This document shows positions 7,214 through 16,636 of a DNA stretch of 64,000 nt, piece after piece. Both the position numbers and the translations under genes were made by a program. The stretch is from Mycobacterium sp. SMC-4 (GTDB lineage Bacteria; Actinomycetota; Actinomycetes; Mycobacteriales; Mycobacteriaceae), in NCBI RefSeq assembly GCF_025263265.1, contig NZ_CP079869.1, forward strand, positions 1,736,001 to 1,800,000, given 5' to 3'. Position 1 is the first letter of the stretch; each line of letters opens with the position of its first letter. The notes beneath the pieces were generated by a model. That model was not told the origin of the DNA and ran no database searches. It saw nothing but the letters and a program-made list of their open reading frames with translations.

Positions 7214-8554
7214 GTGAAACTCAAAGACCCCAGCGTTGCGGTCATTGGGGCCGGTATCAGCGGCCTGACTGCGGGCAAGATGCTCAAGGACTACGGCGTC
7301 CGGTACACGACCTTCGAGACTTCTGACCGGATCGGAGGCAACTGGGCCTTCGGCAACCCCAACGGGCACAGCAGCGCTTATCGGTCACTGCACATCGACA
7401 CGTCCAAGGACCGGCTGTCGTTCAAGGATTTTCCGATGCCCGAGCACTACCCGTCGTTCCCGCACCATTCGCAGGTCAAGGCGTATCTCGATGAGTACGC
7501 CGCAGCATTCGGGTTGTTGGATCATGTCGAGTTCGGCAATGGGGTGCTGGCTGCGCGGCGCAGCGAGAGCGGGGGTTGGCAGCTCACCGATCAAGCCGGC
7601 GCTCAGCGTCAGTTCGACCTGCTGGTCGTCGCCAACGGGCATCACTGGGATCCACGACTGCCCGACTTCCCCGGCTCGTTCTCCAACGAGTCGATGCACT
7701 CCCACGACTACATCGATCCATCGACCCCGCTGGACCTGCACGGCAAACGCATCCTGGTGGTGGGAATCGGTAACAGCGCCGCCGACATCACCGTCGAGTT
7801 GTCGTCGAAGGCGTTGGGTAACACGGTCACGCTGTCGACCCGCTCGAGCGCATGGATCGTGCCGAAGTACATCGCCGGACGGCCGGGGGACACCTTCTGG
7901 CGCACCTGGCCGCACCTTCCGCTGAAATGGCAGCGCAAGGCGGTCCAACTGGTCGCCCCGATGTTGGGAACCGATCCGACGATGTACGGATTGCCGCCGG
8001 CCGATCACAAGCTCTTCGAGGCCCACCCGACACAATCGGTGGAGTTGCCGCTGCGCTTGGGTTCCGGCGACGTGATTCCCAAACCCAACGTGGCGCGACT
8101 CGACGGTGACACCGTGCATTTCATCGACGGCACCAGCGCAGTCTTCGACGTCATCATCTACGCCACCGGATACAACATCACCTTTCCGTTCTTCGATCCG
8201 ACGTTCATCAGCGCACCGAACAACCAGATCCGGCTGTACAAGCGCATGTTCACACCGGGCTGTGACGACGTGGTCTTCATCGGGTTCGCGCAATCGGTGC
8301 CGACGCTGTTCCCGTTCGTCGAGTGTCAGTCGCGGCTGCTGGCGGCCTACGCCGTCGGTCGGTACGCGTTGCCGTCGGTCGCGGAGATGGAACGGGTCAT
8401 CGATGCCGATCAGCAACTACACGCCGGTCACTGCACCGATCGTCCGCGTCACACTCAGCAGGTCGATTACTTCATCTACGAACACGACCTGCGTACCCGG
8501 GAACTGCCCGCCGGTCTCCGGCGGGCCCGGCAGGGCGCACCGGTACCGCGATGA
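7214..8554 (+). CDS. Flavin-containing monooxygenase (FMO family)
   Basis: A 446-residue flavoprotein monooxygenase. VIGAGISGLTAG (residues 10-21) binds FAD, and a second Rossmann motif, VVGIGNSAADI (near 180), binds NADPH. Before the latter, the FPG...HSHDY stretch resembles the FxGxxxHxxxY signature of FMOs, and ATGY near 320 is the usual late motif. FMOs oxygenate soft heteroatoms, and some oxidise ketones. The GTG at 7214 is chosen because AGGAGG (7201-7206) sits 7 nt upstream and a promoter covers the earlier ATG. It overlaps the downstream hydrolase gene by 4 bp (ATGA), so the two form an operon and may act in sequence. Confidence 0.85.
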   Translation: MKLKDPSVAVIGAGISGLTAGKMLKDYGVRYTTFETSDRIGGNWAFGNPNGHSSAYRSLHIDTSKDRLSFKDFPMPEHYPSFPHHSQVKAYLDEYAAAFGLLDHVEFGNGVLAARRSESGGWQLTDQAGAQRQFDLLVVANGHHWDPRLPDFPGSFSNESMHSHDYIDPSTPLDLHGKRILVVGIGNSAADITVELSSKALGNTVTLSTRSSAWIVPKYIAGRPGDTFWRTWPHLPLKWQRKAVQLVAPMLGTDPTMYGLPPADHKLFEAHPTQSVELPLRLGSGDVIPKPNVARLDGDTVHFIDGTSAVFDVIIYATGYNITFPFFDPTFISAPNNQIRLYKRMFTPGCDDVVFIGFAQSVPTLFPFVECQSRLLAAYAVGRYALPSVAEMERVIDADQQLHAGHCTDRPRHTQQVDYFIYEHDLRTRELPAGLRRARQGAPVPR

Positions 8555-9471
8555 CGCCGGCAGAGATCACGTTCACCAGTGCCGGAGTGAACTGCAGTGG
8601 CTGGCACTTCCGGGCCGATGGGGCCGGTGATCGGCGACCGATCGTGGTGATGGCGCACGGCTTCGGCGGCACCAAGGACTCCGGTCTGGCCCCGTTCGCG
8701 CAGCACTTCGCCGCATCCGGGGTCGACGTGCTGGCCTTCGATTACCGGGGCTTTGGCGCGTCGGCAGGTCAACCACGCCAGTCGCTTTCAGTGCGCCGGC
8801 AGGTCGAGGACTATCACAGCGCGGTCGAGGCAGCCAAGGCGCTCGACGGTGTCGATCCGGGCCGCGTCGCGCTGTGGGGTGCGTCGTTCTCCGGCGGGCA
8901 CGTACTCACCGTTGCAGCCGCGCGCACCGACATCGCTGCGGTCATGGCGGTGACGCCACTGACCAGCGGTCTGGCTGTCAGCAGGGCGGCCGCGGCATCA
9001 CGCGACCTGATCACGTCCCTGCGATGGACGGCGGCCGGAATCAGGAGCCGCGTCGCGGTTCGTCGCGGTGGCGCACCGACGCTGATGCCGCTGGTCGCCC
9101 CGGTCGGGGAACCGGGCGCGCTGGCCCTCGACGGCGCCTACGAGAGCTACACGTCCATGGCCGGTCCGACGTGGCGCAACGAGATCGATTGCGCGGTAGG
9201 GCTGGAAGTCCTACGTGTTCACACCACCGCGGCGGCCAAGAAGCTGCGGTGTCCGTTGCTGGTGCAGATCGCCGACTTCGATCAGTACGTGCCGGCCGGT
9301 GCGGTGGCCGCCACCGCGGCCCACGGACGCGCCCAGGTGCACCGGTATCCGTGCGACCACTTCGACGTGTGGCCCGGTCATGGCTGGTTCGACAAGGCCG
9401 CGGCCGACCAGGTGGCGTTCCTGCAGCGCACCCTGCTCAGTAGTGCGTCGAGCCCTGGTCAATCGAAATAG
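8551..9471 (+). CDS. Alpha/beta hydrolase
   Basis: A 306-residue alpha/beta-hydrolase-fold protein of the dienelactone-hydrolase/S15-like group. HGFGGTKD (36-43) supplies the oxyanion region, LWGASFSGGH carries the likely nucleophile Ser112, DFDQYVP (about 250) the acid, and CDHFDVW (about 270) the catalytic His. It starts at the ATG overlapping the FMO stop (ATGA at 8551-8554), so it is translationally coupled to the monooxygenase. Hydrolysis of an ester or lactone made by that enzyme is a reasonable guess. Its 3' end overlaps the convergent SDR gene by 35 bp. Confidence 0.82.
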   Translation: MTPAEITFTSAGVNCSGWHFRADGAGDRRPIVVMAHGFGGTKDSGLAPFAQHFAASGVDVLAFDYRGFGASAGQPRQSLSVRRQVEDYHSAVEAAKALDGVDPGRVALWGASFSGGHVLTVAAARTDIAAVMAVTPLTSGLAVSRAAAASRDLITSLRWTAAGIRSRVAVRRGGAPTLMPLVAPVGEPGALALDGAYESYTSMAGPTWRNEIDCAVGLEVLRVHTTAAAKKLRCPLLVQIADFDQYVPAGAVAATAAHGRAQVHRYPCDHFDVWPGHGWFDKAAADQVAFLQRTLLSSASSPGQSK

Positions 9472-10270
9472 CGCTTGCTGTCACGTATTTCGACTCATCA
9501 CTGGCCAGCCAGCACACCGCGTCGGCGATGTCCTCGGGTTCGACGATCCAGGTTGGTAGAAACGGAGTCATCATGTTCTGCAGCTGCGGGTTGGTTTCCA
9601 TCGCCTTGCTCAGCGCGGTGACCATGTCCCCGGTGCCCATATCGGTCAACACCGGCCCTGGATGCACGCTGTTGACCCGGATCGAGTGCTTGCCGAGCTC
9701 GGCGGCGAAGGCCCGCGCCATACCGGTGACGGCGTGCTTGCTGGCCGTGTAGTGCACCATGAACGGTTGCAGTTTCACCCCAGCAGCCGAGCTGATCAGG
9801 ATGATCGAGCCGCCGCGGCCACCGTCGACGATCTTGTCGGCACCGGCCATCACGGTGTTCCACGTGCCGGTGACGTTGATGTCCATCACATCGCGGAAGT
9901 CCTCGGGTCGGATCTGGTCCCAGGCCTGGGGCGCGGCGACCCCGGCATTGGCGACGATCACGTCCAGCCGACCCAGCTCGGTGACTGCGGCCGACACGAC
10001 ATCGCGCAGGCCGACGTAGTCACGGGTGTCGACCTTCGCCGAGATGGCGCGGCGGCCGGTCTTCTCGACCAGGCGCACTGTCTCCTCGAGGTCGTCGACG
10101 GTGGCATGGTCGTAGGGCACACACGAGGGCAGCGGGCCGGCGATGTCGACGGCGACGACGTCGGCGCCTTCGTTGGCCATCCGCACCGCGTGCGCCCGTC
10201 CTTGCCCACGGGCTGCGCCGGTGATGAACGCGACCCGGCCTTCAAGCCGGCCAGTCGGGTTCTTGCTCAT
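9437..10270 (-). CDS. Mycofactocin-type SDR oxidoreductase (carveol dehydrogenase-like)
   Basis: A 277-residue short-chain dehydrogenase. ITGAARGQGRAHAVR (about 16-30) is the special glycine motif of the mycofactocin-coupled SDR subfamily, which binds NAD(H) tightly and uses mycofactocin as external electron carrier. The loop after VVAVDIAG is longer than in classical SDRs, as expected for this group. The catalytic Ser and Tyr-x-x-x-Lys are seen in LISSAAG and HYTASKHA. Substrates in the family are secondary alcohols, including terpenols. It overlaps the ACAD gene upstream by 4 bp (ATGA), so the two are one transcription unit. Confidence 0.85.
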   Translation of the reverse strand: MSKNPTGRLEGRVAFITGAARGQGRAHAVRMANEGADVVAVDIAGPLPSCVPYDHATVDDLEETVRLVEKTGRRAISAKVDTRDYVGLRDVVSAAVTELGRLDVIVANAGVAAPQAWDQIRPEDFRDVMDINVTGTWNTVMAGADKIVDGGRGGSIILISSAAGVKLQPFMVHYTASKHAVTGMARAFAAELGKHSIRVNSVHPGPVLTDMGTGDMVTALSKAMETNPQLQNMMTPFLPTWIVEPEDIADAVCWLASDESKYVTASAISIDQGSTHY

Positions 10271-11457
10271 GACTTCTTTGCCGCCTTCACCAATGCGCCG
10301 CCGATGATGAGTCGCTGTATCTCGCTGGTGCCTTCGTAGAGGCGCAGCAGTCGGACGTCGCGGTAGATGCGCTCGACCGGGACCTCCCGCATGTACCCAC
10401 TGCCGCCGTGGATCTGGACCGCGAGATCAGCGACCCGGCCCACCATTTCGGTGCAGAACAGCTTGGCCGCCGACGGCGCGATGCGACGGTCCTGGCCGGT
10501 GACCCATTGCCGGGCGGTGTCGCGAACCAGCGCTCGGCCGGCCATCACGCCGGTCTGCTGATCGGCGATCATGGCCTGCACCAACTGGAAGTCACCGATC
10601 GGGGTTCCGCCCTGAGTCGCGGTTGCGGCGTAGGCCACCGATTCGTCCAGAGCCCGCTGGGCCGTGCCGACGGCCAGCGCGGCGATGTGCACGCGCCCGC
10701 GGGCCAACGATGTCATCGCTGCGCGGTATCCGTGGTCCTCACTGCCGCCGACCAGTGCGCTGTCCGGGACGCGGACATCGGTGAAACTGACGTCGGCGGT
10801 CCAGGCCCCCTCCTGGCCCATCTTCTTGTCCTTGGCGCCGACCTCGACACCGGGTGCATCGGCCGGCACCAGGAACACCGCGATCCCGGCGCCCTTCTCG
10901 TCGGCCGGCCGGCTGCGGGCAAACGTCACGAACAGGTCGGCGGTCGGGGCGTTGGTGATGTATTGCTTCTGGCCGTTGATGACCCATCCTGAATCCGGCC
11001 CGTCACCGTCGCGGACGGCTTTGGTGCGCAGCCCGGACGGGTTGGACCCGGCACCCGGCTCGGTGAGCGCGAAGGACGCCACGACGTCGCCGGAAGCTAT
11101 CCCTTCGAGCCAGGTGGCCTTCTGTTCGTCGGTGCCATAGCCGACCAGCACCTGACCGGCGATGCCGTTGTTGGTGCCGAACATCGAGCGCAGCGCCAGC
11201 GAGGTGTACCCCAGTTCCATCGCCAGCTCGACGTCTTGGACGAGGTTCAGACCCAGACCACCAAACTCCTGGGGGATCGCGTAACCGAACAAGCCCATGT
11301 CCATGGCCTGCTCGCGCAGGTCGTCGGGAACCCGATCCTCGGCGAGGATCTCCTGTTCGCGCGGGACGACCGCGGTCCGGACGAACTGTCGGGTCTGCGC
11401 CAGGATCTCTGCGAAATCCTCATCGCTGACTTCCTGGCTGCCGTCTTCGGTGCTCAC
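10267..11457 (-). CDS. Acyl-CoA dehydrogenase (FadE family)
   Basis: A 396-residue FAD-dependent acyl-CoA dehydrogenase, the usual length. FALTEPGAGSNPSGL (about 130) is the first ACAD signature, and the C-terminal LYEGTSEIQR (residues 373-382) has the glutamate (375) where short/medium-chain enzymes keep the catalytic base. It is transcribed leftwards from a palindrome-containing promoter shared with the SDR at 11542 and is followed by the mycofactocin SDR in the same operon. Role: alpha,beta-desaturation of an acyl-CoA. Substrate unknown. Confidence 0.9.
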   Translation of the reverse strand: MSTEDGSQEVSDEDFAEILAQTRQFVRTAVVPREQEILAEDRVPDDLREQAMDMGLFGYAIPQEFGGLGLNLVQDVELAMELGYTSLALRSMFGTNNGIAGQVLVGYGTDEQKATWLEGIASGDVVASFALTEPGAGSNPSGLRTKAVRDGDGPDSGWVINGQKQYITNAPTADLFVTFARSRPADEKGAGIAVFLVPADAPGVEVGAKDKKMGQEGAWTADVSFTDVRVPDSALVGGSEDHGYRAAMTSLARGRVHIAALAVGTAQRALDESVAYAATATQGGTPIGDFQLVQAMIADQQTGVMAGRALVRDTARQWVTGQDRRIAPSAAKLFCTEMVGRVADLAVQIHGGSGYMREVPVERIYRDVRLLRLYEGTSEIQRLIIGGALVKAAKKS

Positions 11458-11489
11458 TGATCGACACTCCTCGGGGTCCTGGTTAAGAA

Positions 11490-11512
11490 ATATCGTATAT
11501 GAAATACGATAT
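11490..11512. promoter_or_regulatory. Perfect 9-bp-arm palindrome in a divergent promoter
   Basis: ATATCGTAT (11490-11498) and ATACGATAT (11504-11512) are perfect inverted repeats around ATGAA. The site lies in the 84-bp gap between the ACAD (start 11457, leftwards) and the SDR (start 11542, rightwards). Its AT content stands out from the surroundings. A dimeric repressor binding here could control both operons. The GntR gene at 14703, inside the right-hand operon, is one candidate, although size and symmetry also suit a TetR protein. Confidence 0.65.
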
Positions 11513-11541
11513 CGGTCAGGTCAGTCCCTACAGACGCGAGG

Positions 11542-12294
11542 ATGGTGGAACAGGTGTCGTTGCTGACGGGTCAAACCGCCGTGATCACCGGTGGAGCGCA
11601 AGGTCTCGGATACGCGATCGCCCAGCGATTCGTCGCCGAGGGTGCCCGGGTGGTGCTCGGTGACGTGAACATGGAGGCGACGCAGGCGGCCGCGGAGTCC
11701 TTGGGTGGCGACGATGTCGCCCGCGCGGTGTGCTGCGACGTCACGCAGTCCGCAGAGGTCGACGCCCTGATTCAGGCGGCGCTGGACGGCTTTGGCGCAT
11801 TGGACGTCATGGTCAACAACGCCGGCATCACCCGCGACGCAACCATGCGCAAGATGACCGAGGAACAGTTCGACCAGGTCATCGCGGTACACCTGAAGGG
11901 CACCTGGAACGGACTTCGGGCGGCCGGTGCGGTGATGCGCGAGCAGAAGCGCGGGTCGATCGTCAACATGTCGTCGATCTCCGGCAAGGTCGGCATGGTC
12001 GGACAGACCAACTACTCCGCCGCCAAAGCCGGCATCGTGGGCATGACCAAGGCTGCGTCGAAGGAGCTGGCCTATCTCGGGGTGCGGGTCAACGCGATTC
12101 AGCCTGGGCTGATCCGCTCCGCCATGACCGAGGCGATGCCGCAACGGATCTGGGATTCCAAGGTGGCCGAGGTGCCATTGGGGCGCGCCGGTGAACCCGA
12201 GGAAGTCGCCAACGTCGCACTGTTCCTGGCCTCAGGCCTGTCGTCCTACATGACGGGTACGGTGCTCGAGGTGACGGGTGGACGGCACTTGTGA
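11542..12294 (+). CDS. SDR 3-hydroxyacyl/3-oxoacyl reductase (FabG-like)
   Basis: A 250-residue classical [16 protein letters not shown] (about 16-28) binds NAD(P), NNAG follows, and the catalytic triad is visible in NMSSISG and NYSAAKAG. In this setting, directly ahead of a thiolase, it most likely oxidises 3-hydroxyacyl-CoA to 3-oxoacyl-CoA. The start is uncertain: ATG 11542 has GAGG directly against it, and GTG 11554 is in frame. It overlaps the thiolase by 4 bp (GTGA) and leads the operon SDR-thiolase-ACAD-GntR-CoA transferase. Confidence 0.87.
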   Translation: MVEQVSLLTGQTAVITGGAQGLGYAIAQRFVAEGARVVLGDVNMEATQAAAESLGGDDVARAVCCDVTQSAEVDALIQAALDGFGALDVMVNNAGITRDATMRKMTEEQFDQVIAVHLKGTWNGLRAAGAVMREQKRGSIVNMSSISGKVGMVGQTNYSAAKAGIVGMTKAASKELAYLGVRVNAIQPGLIRSAMTEAMPQRIWDSKVAEVPLGRAGEPEEVANVALFLASGLSSYMTGTVLEVTGGRHL

Positions 12295-13508
12295 CGCGCG
12301 ATGCCGTGATCTGTGAGCCGGTGCGCACGCCCATCGGCCGCTACGGTGGCATGTTCAAGACTCTGACTGCCGTCGACCTCGGCGTGAAGGCGCTGCAGGG
12401 ACTGTTGACCCGCACCGGCGTGTCGTCCGAGTCGATCGAGGACGTCATCGTCGGTCATTGCTATCCGAGCATGGAAGCCCCGGCCATCGGGCGGGTGATC
12501 GCCCTCGATGCCGGTCTGCCCGTCACCGTCGGGGGTATGCAGATCGACCGGCGTTGCGGTTCGGGGCTGCAGGCCGTCATCCAGGCATGCCTCCAAGTTT
12601 CCAGTGGCAACAACGATCTCGTCGTCGCCGGCGGTGCCGAATCGATGAGCAACGTGGTGTTCCATTCCACCGACATGCGCTGGGGTGGGGCGCGGGGCGG
12701 TATTGCGGTCCACGACGCGCTGGCCCGGGGTCGCACGACGGCGGGCGGCAAGAATCATCCGGTGCCCGGCGGCATGCTGGAAACCGCAGAGAATCTGCGT
12801 CGGCAGTACTCGATCTCCCGCTCGGAGCAGGACGAGTTGGCCGTGACCTCGCATCGGCGTGCGGTCAAGGCCCAGCAGGAGGGGGCGCTGGCCGAGACGA
12901 TCGTGCCCGTCACCGTCCGGTCGCGGTCTGGTGAACAGGTGATCGACACCGACGAACATCCGCGCGCAGACACCTCGATCGATGCCCTGTCAAAACTGAA
13001 ACCGATTCTCGGCAAAGATGATCCAGACGCCACGGTCACCGCGGGCAACTCCAGCGGGCAGAACGATGCGGCGTCGATGTGTCTGGTGACCACTGCCGAA
13101 AAGGCCGCCGAGCTCGGCCTGACGCCGCTGGTGCGGCTGGTCTCATGGGCGGTGGCCGGTGTCGCGCCGAAATTGATGGGCATCGGTCCGGTGCCGGCCA
13201 CCGCCGCGGCACTGGACAAGGCCGGGCTGTCGTTGCCGGACATGGACCTGATCGAGCTCAACGAGGCCTTCGCCGCCCAAGCACTGGCCTGCCTGCGGGA
13301 ATGGCAATTCGGTCCAGCAGATATGGAGCGGACCAATGTGCACGGGTCGGGAATCTCGCTCGGGCACCCAGTCGGTGCCACCGGCGGCCGGATGCTGGCC
13401 ACGTTGGCCCGCGAATTGAACCGACGAGGCGGACGCTACGGCTTGGAGACGATGTGCATCGGCGGCGGGCAGGGCCTGGCGGCGGTGTTCGAAAGGGTGA
13501 CACAGTGA
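12291..13508 (+). CDS. Acetyl-CoA acyltransferase (thiolase)
   Basis: A 405-residue degradative thiolase that would cleave 3-oxoacyl-CoA with CoA. The nucleophilic cysteine is C89 ([10 protein letters not shown]). The GHPVGATGG block carries His359 and CIGGGQG carries Cys389, so the catalytic set is complete. NEAFAAQAL is present as well. The GTG start overlaps the SDR stop, and its own stop overlaps the next ACAD start (GTGA), so all three are translationally coupled, giving three consecutive beta-oxidation activities. Confidence 0.92.
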   Translation: MTRDAVICEPVRTPIGRYGGMFKTLTAVDLGVKALQGLLTRTGVSSESIEDVIVGHCYPSMEAPAIGRVIALDAGLPVTVGGMQIDRRCGSGLQAVIQACLQVSSGNNDLVVAGGAESMSNVVFHSTDMRWGGARGGIAVHDALARGRTTAGGKNHPVPGGMLETAENLRRQYSISRSEQDELAVTSHRRAVKAQQEGALAETIVPVTVRSRSGEQVIDTDEHPRADTSIDALSKLKPILGKDDPDATVTAGNSSGQNDAASMCLVTTAEKAAELGLTPLVRLVSWAVAGVAPKLMGIGPVPATAAALDKAGLSLPDMDLIELNEAFAAQALACLREWQFGPADMERTNVHGSGISLGHPVGATGGRMLATLARELNRRGGRYGLETMCIGGGQGLAAVFERVTQ

Positions 13509-14698
13509 CCAGACTCGCGCAGACGTTGGGACTCAACGAGTTTCAGACCGAGATAGTCGCAACCGTGCGGCAGTTTGTGGACAAAGAGGTCATCCCGACC
13601 GCGCAGGAACTCGAACACCGCGATACCTACCCGCAAGCCATCGTCGATGCGATGCGCGAGATGGGACTGTTCGGGTTGATGATCCCCGAGCAGTACGGCG
13701 GGCTGGGGGAGTCGCTGCTGACCTATGCGCTGTGCGTAGAGGAACTCGCACGCGGCTGGATGAGCGTGTCGGGGGTCATCAACACCCACTTCATCGTCGC
13801 GTACATGATCCGCCAGCACGGTACCGACGCGCAGAAGAACTACTACCTACCCAAGATGGCCACCGGTGAGACGCGGGGTGCGTTCTCGATGTCCGAACCC
13901 GAGCTGGGCAGTGACGTCGCGGCGATTCGCACCCGAGCCCGTGAGAACGGTGATGGCACCTACACCATCGACGGTCAGAAGATGTGGCTGACCAATGGCG
14001 GCAGCTCCACCCTCGTCGCCACGCTGGTGCGCACCGACGAAGGCGCCGACAGGCCGCACCGCAACCTCACCGCCTTCCTGATCGAAAAGCCCACGGGATT
14101 CGGCGAAGTCGTGCCGGGACTGACCATCCCCGGCAAGCTCGACAAGCTGGGGTACAAGGGCATCGACACCACCGAGCTGATCTTCGACGGCTACCGCGCG
14201 CGGGCCTCCGACATCCTGGGGGAGGCGCCCGGCCAAGGCTTCTTCCAGATGATGGACGGTGTCGAGGTCGGGCGGGTCAACGTGTCCGCCCGAGCCTGCG
14301 GCGTGGGCATCAGGGCCTTCGAGTTGGCGGTGCGCTATGCCCAGCAGCGCAGCACCTTCGGCAAGCCCATCGCGCAGCACCAGGCCATCGCGTTCCAGTT
14401 GGCGGAGATGGCGACCAAGGTGGAGGCGGCGCACCTGATGATGGTCAATGCCGCGCGGATGAAGGACAGTGGTGACCGCAACGACGTGGCCGCCGGCATG
14501 GCCAAGTACTTCGCCAGCGAGGTGTGCGCCGAGGTCACCCAGCAGAGCTTCCGCATTCATGGCGGCTACGGCTATTCCAAAGAGTACGAGATCGAACGGC
14601 TGATGCGCGACGCGCCGTTCCTGCTCATCGGTGAGGGGACCAGCGAGATCCAGAAGAACATCATCAGCAAGCGTCTGCTGGCGGACTACCGGGTGTAG
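13505..14698 (+). CDS. Acyl-CoA dehydrogenase (FadE family)
   Basis: A 397-residue acyl-CoA dehydrogenase. FSMSEPELGSDVAAI (about 120) is the flavin signature, and IGEGTSEIQK near the C-terminus places the glutamate at 377. It starts at the GTG overlapping the thiolase stop; the longer upstream frame merely runs through the thiolase gene. It is the third gene of the SDR-thiolase-ACAD-GntR-CoA transferase operon and would open the beta-oxidation cycle there. Confidence 0.9.
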   Translation: MTRLAQTLGLNEFQTEIVATVRQFVDKEVIPTAQELEHRDTYPQAIVDAMREMGLFGLMIPEQYGGLGESLLTYALCVEELARGWMSVSGVINTHFIVAYMIRQHGTDAQKNYYLPKMATGETRGAFSMSEPELGSDVAAIRTRARENGDGTYTIDGQKMWLTNGGSSTLVATLVRTDEGADRPHRNLTAFLIEKPTGFGEVVPGLTIPGKLDKLGYKGIDTTELIFDGYRARASDILGEAPGQGFFQMMDGVEVGRVNVSARACGVGIRAFELAVRYAQQRSTFGKPIAQHQAIAFQLAEMATKVEAAHLMMVNAARMKDSGDRNDVAAGMAKYFASEVCAEVTQQSFRIHGGYGYSKEYEIERLMRDAPFLLIGEGTSEIQKNIISKRLLADYRV

Positions 14699-14702
14699 TG
14701 CG

Positions 14703-15371
14703 ATGAGCAGCCCCGAGTTCGCGGTGCGCCCTCAGCTTGCCGAGGACGTCGCAGGTTTCGTCCGGCGCCGCATCTTCGACGGCACCTATGCCGCGGGAAG
14801 CTATGTGCGATTGGAGCAGCTGGCAGCAGACTTGGGTATCAGCGTGACGCCGGTGCGCGAAGCGCTGTTCGAACTCAAGGCCGAGGGGTTGCTCGACCAG
14901 CAGCCGCGGCGTGGGTTCGTCGTGCGCCCGGTGACCGTCCGCGACATCACCGACGTCTCCGACGTCCAGGCCTACATCGGAGGGGAACTGGCGGCGCGGG
15001 CGGCCCGCGCGATCAACGACGACCAGGTCGAGGCGTTGACAGCCATCCAGTCTGAGCTCGAAGCGGCCTATGCTGCCGACGACGGCGAACGTGCAGTCCG
15101 GCTCAACCATGAGTTCCACAAGGGGATCAATGTCGCCGCGGACTCACCGAAGCTGGCGCAATTGATGTCCCAGATCACCCGGTATGCACCAGAAACGGTG
15201 TTCCCGACGATCAGGGATTGGCCAGAACAGTCCAACGGTCATCACCGACGGGTGCTCGATGCGCTGGCGCGCCGCGACGCTGAGGCCGCCCGAGCGGCGA
15301 TGTCGGAACATCTGCGCTCCGGTGCGACCCCGCTGATCGAGCACCTCTCGTGCCGCGGCGTGATCGGATGA
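14703..15371 (+). CDS. GntR-family (FadR subgroup) transcriptional regulator
   Basis: A 222-residue regulator. The N-terminal winged helix-turn-helix (about 10-75) contains LEQLAADLGISVTPVREALF, the GntR recognition-helix pattern, and the C-terminal all-helical FCD domain (about 85-210) has spaced His residues (NHEFHKG and GHHRRVLD) that usually bind a metal and carboxylate effector. It lies 4 bp after the ACAD gene, so it is probably in the operon it controls, perhaps through the palindrome at 11490-11512. The effector is likely an acid or CoA intermediate of the pathway. Confidence 0.85.
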   Translation: MSSPEFAVRPQLAEDVAGFVRRRIFDGTYAAGSYVRLEQLAADLGISVTPVREALFELKAEGLLDQQPRRGFVVRPVTVRDITDVSDVQAYIGGELAARAARAINDDQVEALTAIQSELEAAYAADDGERAVRLNHEFHKGINVAADSPKLAQLMSQITRYAPETVFPTIRDWPEQSNGHHRRVLDALARRDAEAARAAMSEHLRSGATPLIEHLSCRGVIG

Positions 15372-15374
15372 CCC

Positions 15375-15434
15375 GCGAGCAGACGCCACGGCCCCCAATT
15401 CCCGGATGATATAGGCGATTTGGTGTCTGCTCGC
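15375..15434. promoter_or_regulatory. Long-armed inverted repeat between GntR and CoA-transferase genes
   Basis: GCGAGCAGACGCCA (15375-15388) and TGGTGTCTGCTCGC (15421-15434) are complementary over 14 positions with one G-T pair, separated by 32 bp. It occupies the whole gap between the two genes and ends just before the ribosome binding site of the CoA transferase. It could be an RNA stem that weakens read-through, or a paired operator. Confidence 0.5.
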
Positions 15435-15451
15435 CAGAGGAGAGGAGGGTG

Positions 15452-16636
15452 ATGGCAGTCCTAGAGGGTATCCGCGTCCTCGACTACGGCCGGTTCATCG
15501 CCGCACCGTGGTGCTCGGCTCTGCTGGCCGACATGGGCGCCGATGTGGTGCGCGTCGAGAAGCGTGAGGGCGGCGAGGACCGCTGGGTGCAGTCGGTCAC
15601 CGACAGCGGGGAGGGCGGCACCTTCCTGCAGTGCAACCGCAACAAGCGGTCGCTGACGCTGGACACCACGACCGACCAGGGCCGGCAGATCAGCCGCAGG
15701 CTCGTCGAGCGGGCCGACATCGTGGTGGCCAACATGCCGTCGGCGGGGATGCGGGCCAATGGCCTGGATTACGAGACGCTGCGCGCGATCAAACCCGACA
15801 TCATCCTGGCCAGCGCGACAGCCTACGGGGAAGGCGGTCCCTACAGCGACCAGATCGGGTTCGACGGCGCCGGTCAAGTGATGTCCGGCGCGGTCTACCG
15901 CCAGGGCTTACCGGAGCTGCCCATCCGAACGGTGGTGCCGTACGCCGATTTCGGCACCGCATTGACACTGACCATCGGCGTGATGATGGCGCTGTACCAC
16001 CGCCAACAGACCGGTCAGGGGCAGCACGTCGAAGGCGCTCTGCTCCCGACGGCGATGATGATGTCGAATGCGTTTCTCATCGACCGAGACCTGTCGGGAC
16101 GCGACAAGCCGCGGATGGGAAATCAGGGCGGGTCGGTCGCCCCTTGCGATCTGTACCGCACCAAGGACGACGCCTGGGTGCTGCTGCAGGTGGCCGGCCA
16201 GGCGATGTTCAAGCGCTGGTGCCGACTGGTCGGGCGACTGGACCTGTTCGACGATCCCCGGTTCGCCGATGACGACCTGCGCTGGGAGAACGGCGACGAA
16301 CTCAACGACATCATGGCGGCATGGTGCGCGCAACGATTCAGAACCGACATTCTTGCCGAGCTTCAGGCAGCGAAACTACCTGCTGCCCCGTTGCTTTCAC
16401 CGCAGGGTGTACTGGACGACCCGCATGTACAGGCAATGGGTTACCTGCAGCGAGTGCCGTTTCCCGGCGCCGACAAAGACGTGCCGATCATCGAGACGCC
16501 GTTCCGGCTATCGGCAACGCCCGGCGAGATCCGGCGCCGGGCACCGTTACTGGGCGAACACACCGATGACGTGCTCACCGAGCTCGGCTACACCGATGGC
16601 GAGATCGCCACCCTACGGCAGCGCGGGATCGTCTGA
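15452..16636 (+). CDS. CaiB/BaiF family CoA-transferase (class III)
   Basis: A 394-residue family III CoA-transferase, which moves CoA from one acyl-CoA to another carboxylate through an enzyme-bound anhydride. The N-terminal LEGIRVLDYGRFIAAPWCS, the CNRNKRSLTLD block (61-71) and GFDGAGQVMSG (about 136-146) are typical. The ATG at 15452 follows a strong AGAGGAGAGGAGGG, and an adjacent in-frame GTG at 15449 is equally possible. It is last in the operon behind GntR, separated by a 60-bp inverted repeat, and its end overlaps the convergent FadD gene by 24 bp. It likely activates the pathway acid. Confidence 0.88.
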   Translation: MAVLEGIRVLDYGRFIAAPWCSALLADMGADVVRVEKREGGEDRWVQSVTDSGEGGTFLQCNRNKRSLTLDTTTDQGRQISRRLVERADIVVANMPSAGMRANGLDYETLRAIKPDIILASATAYGEGGPYSDQIGFDGAGQVMSGAVYRQGLPELPIRTVVPYADFGTALTLTIGVMMALYHRQQTGQGQHVEGALLPTAMMMSNAFLIDRDLSGRDKPRMGNQGGSVAPCDLYRTKDDAWVLLQVAGQAMFKRWCRLVGRLDLFDDPRFADDDLRWENGDELNDIMAAWCAQRFRTDILAELQAAKLPAAPLLSPQGVLDDPHVQAMGYLQRVPFPGADKDVPIIETPFRLSATPGEIRRRAPLLGEHTDDVLTELGYTDGEIATLRQRGIV

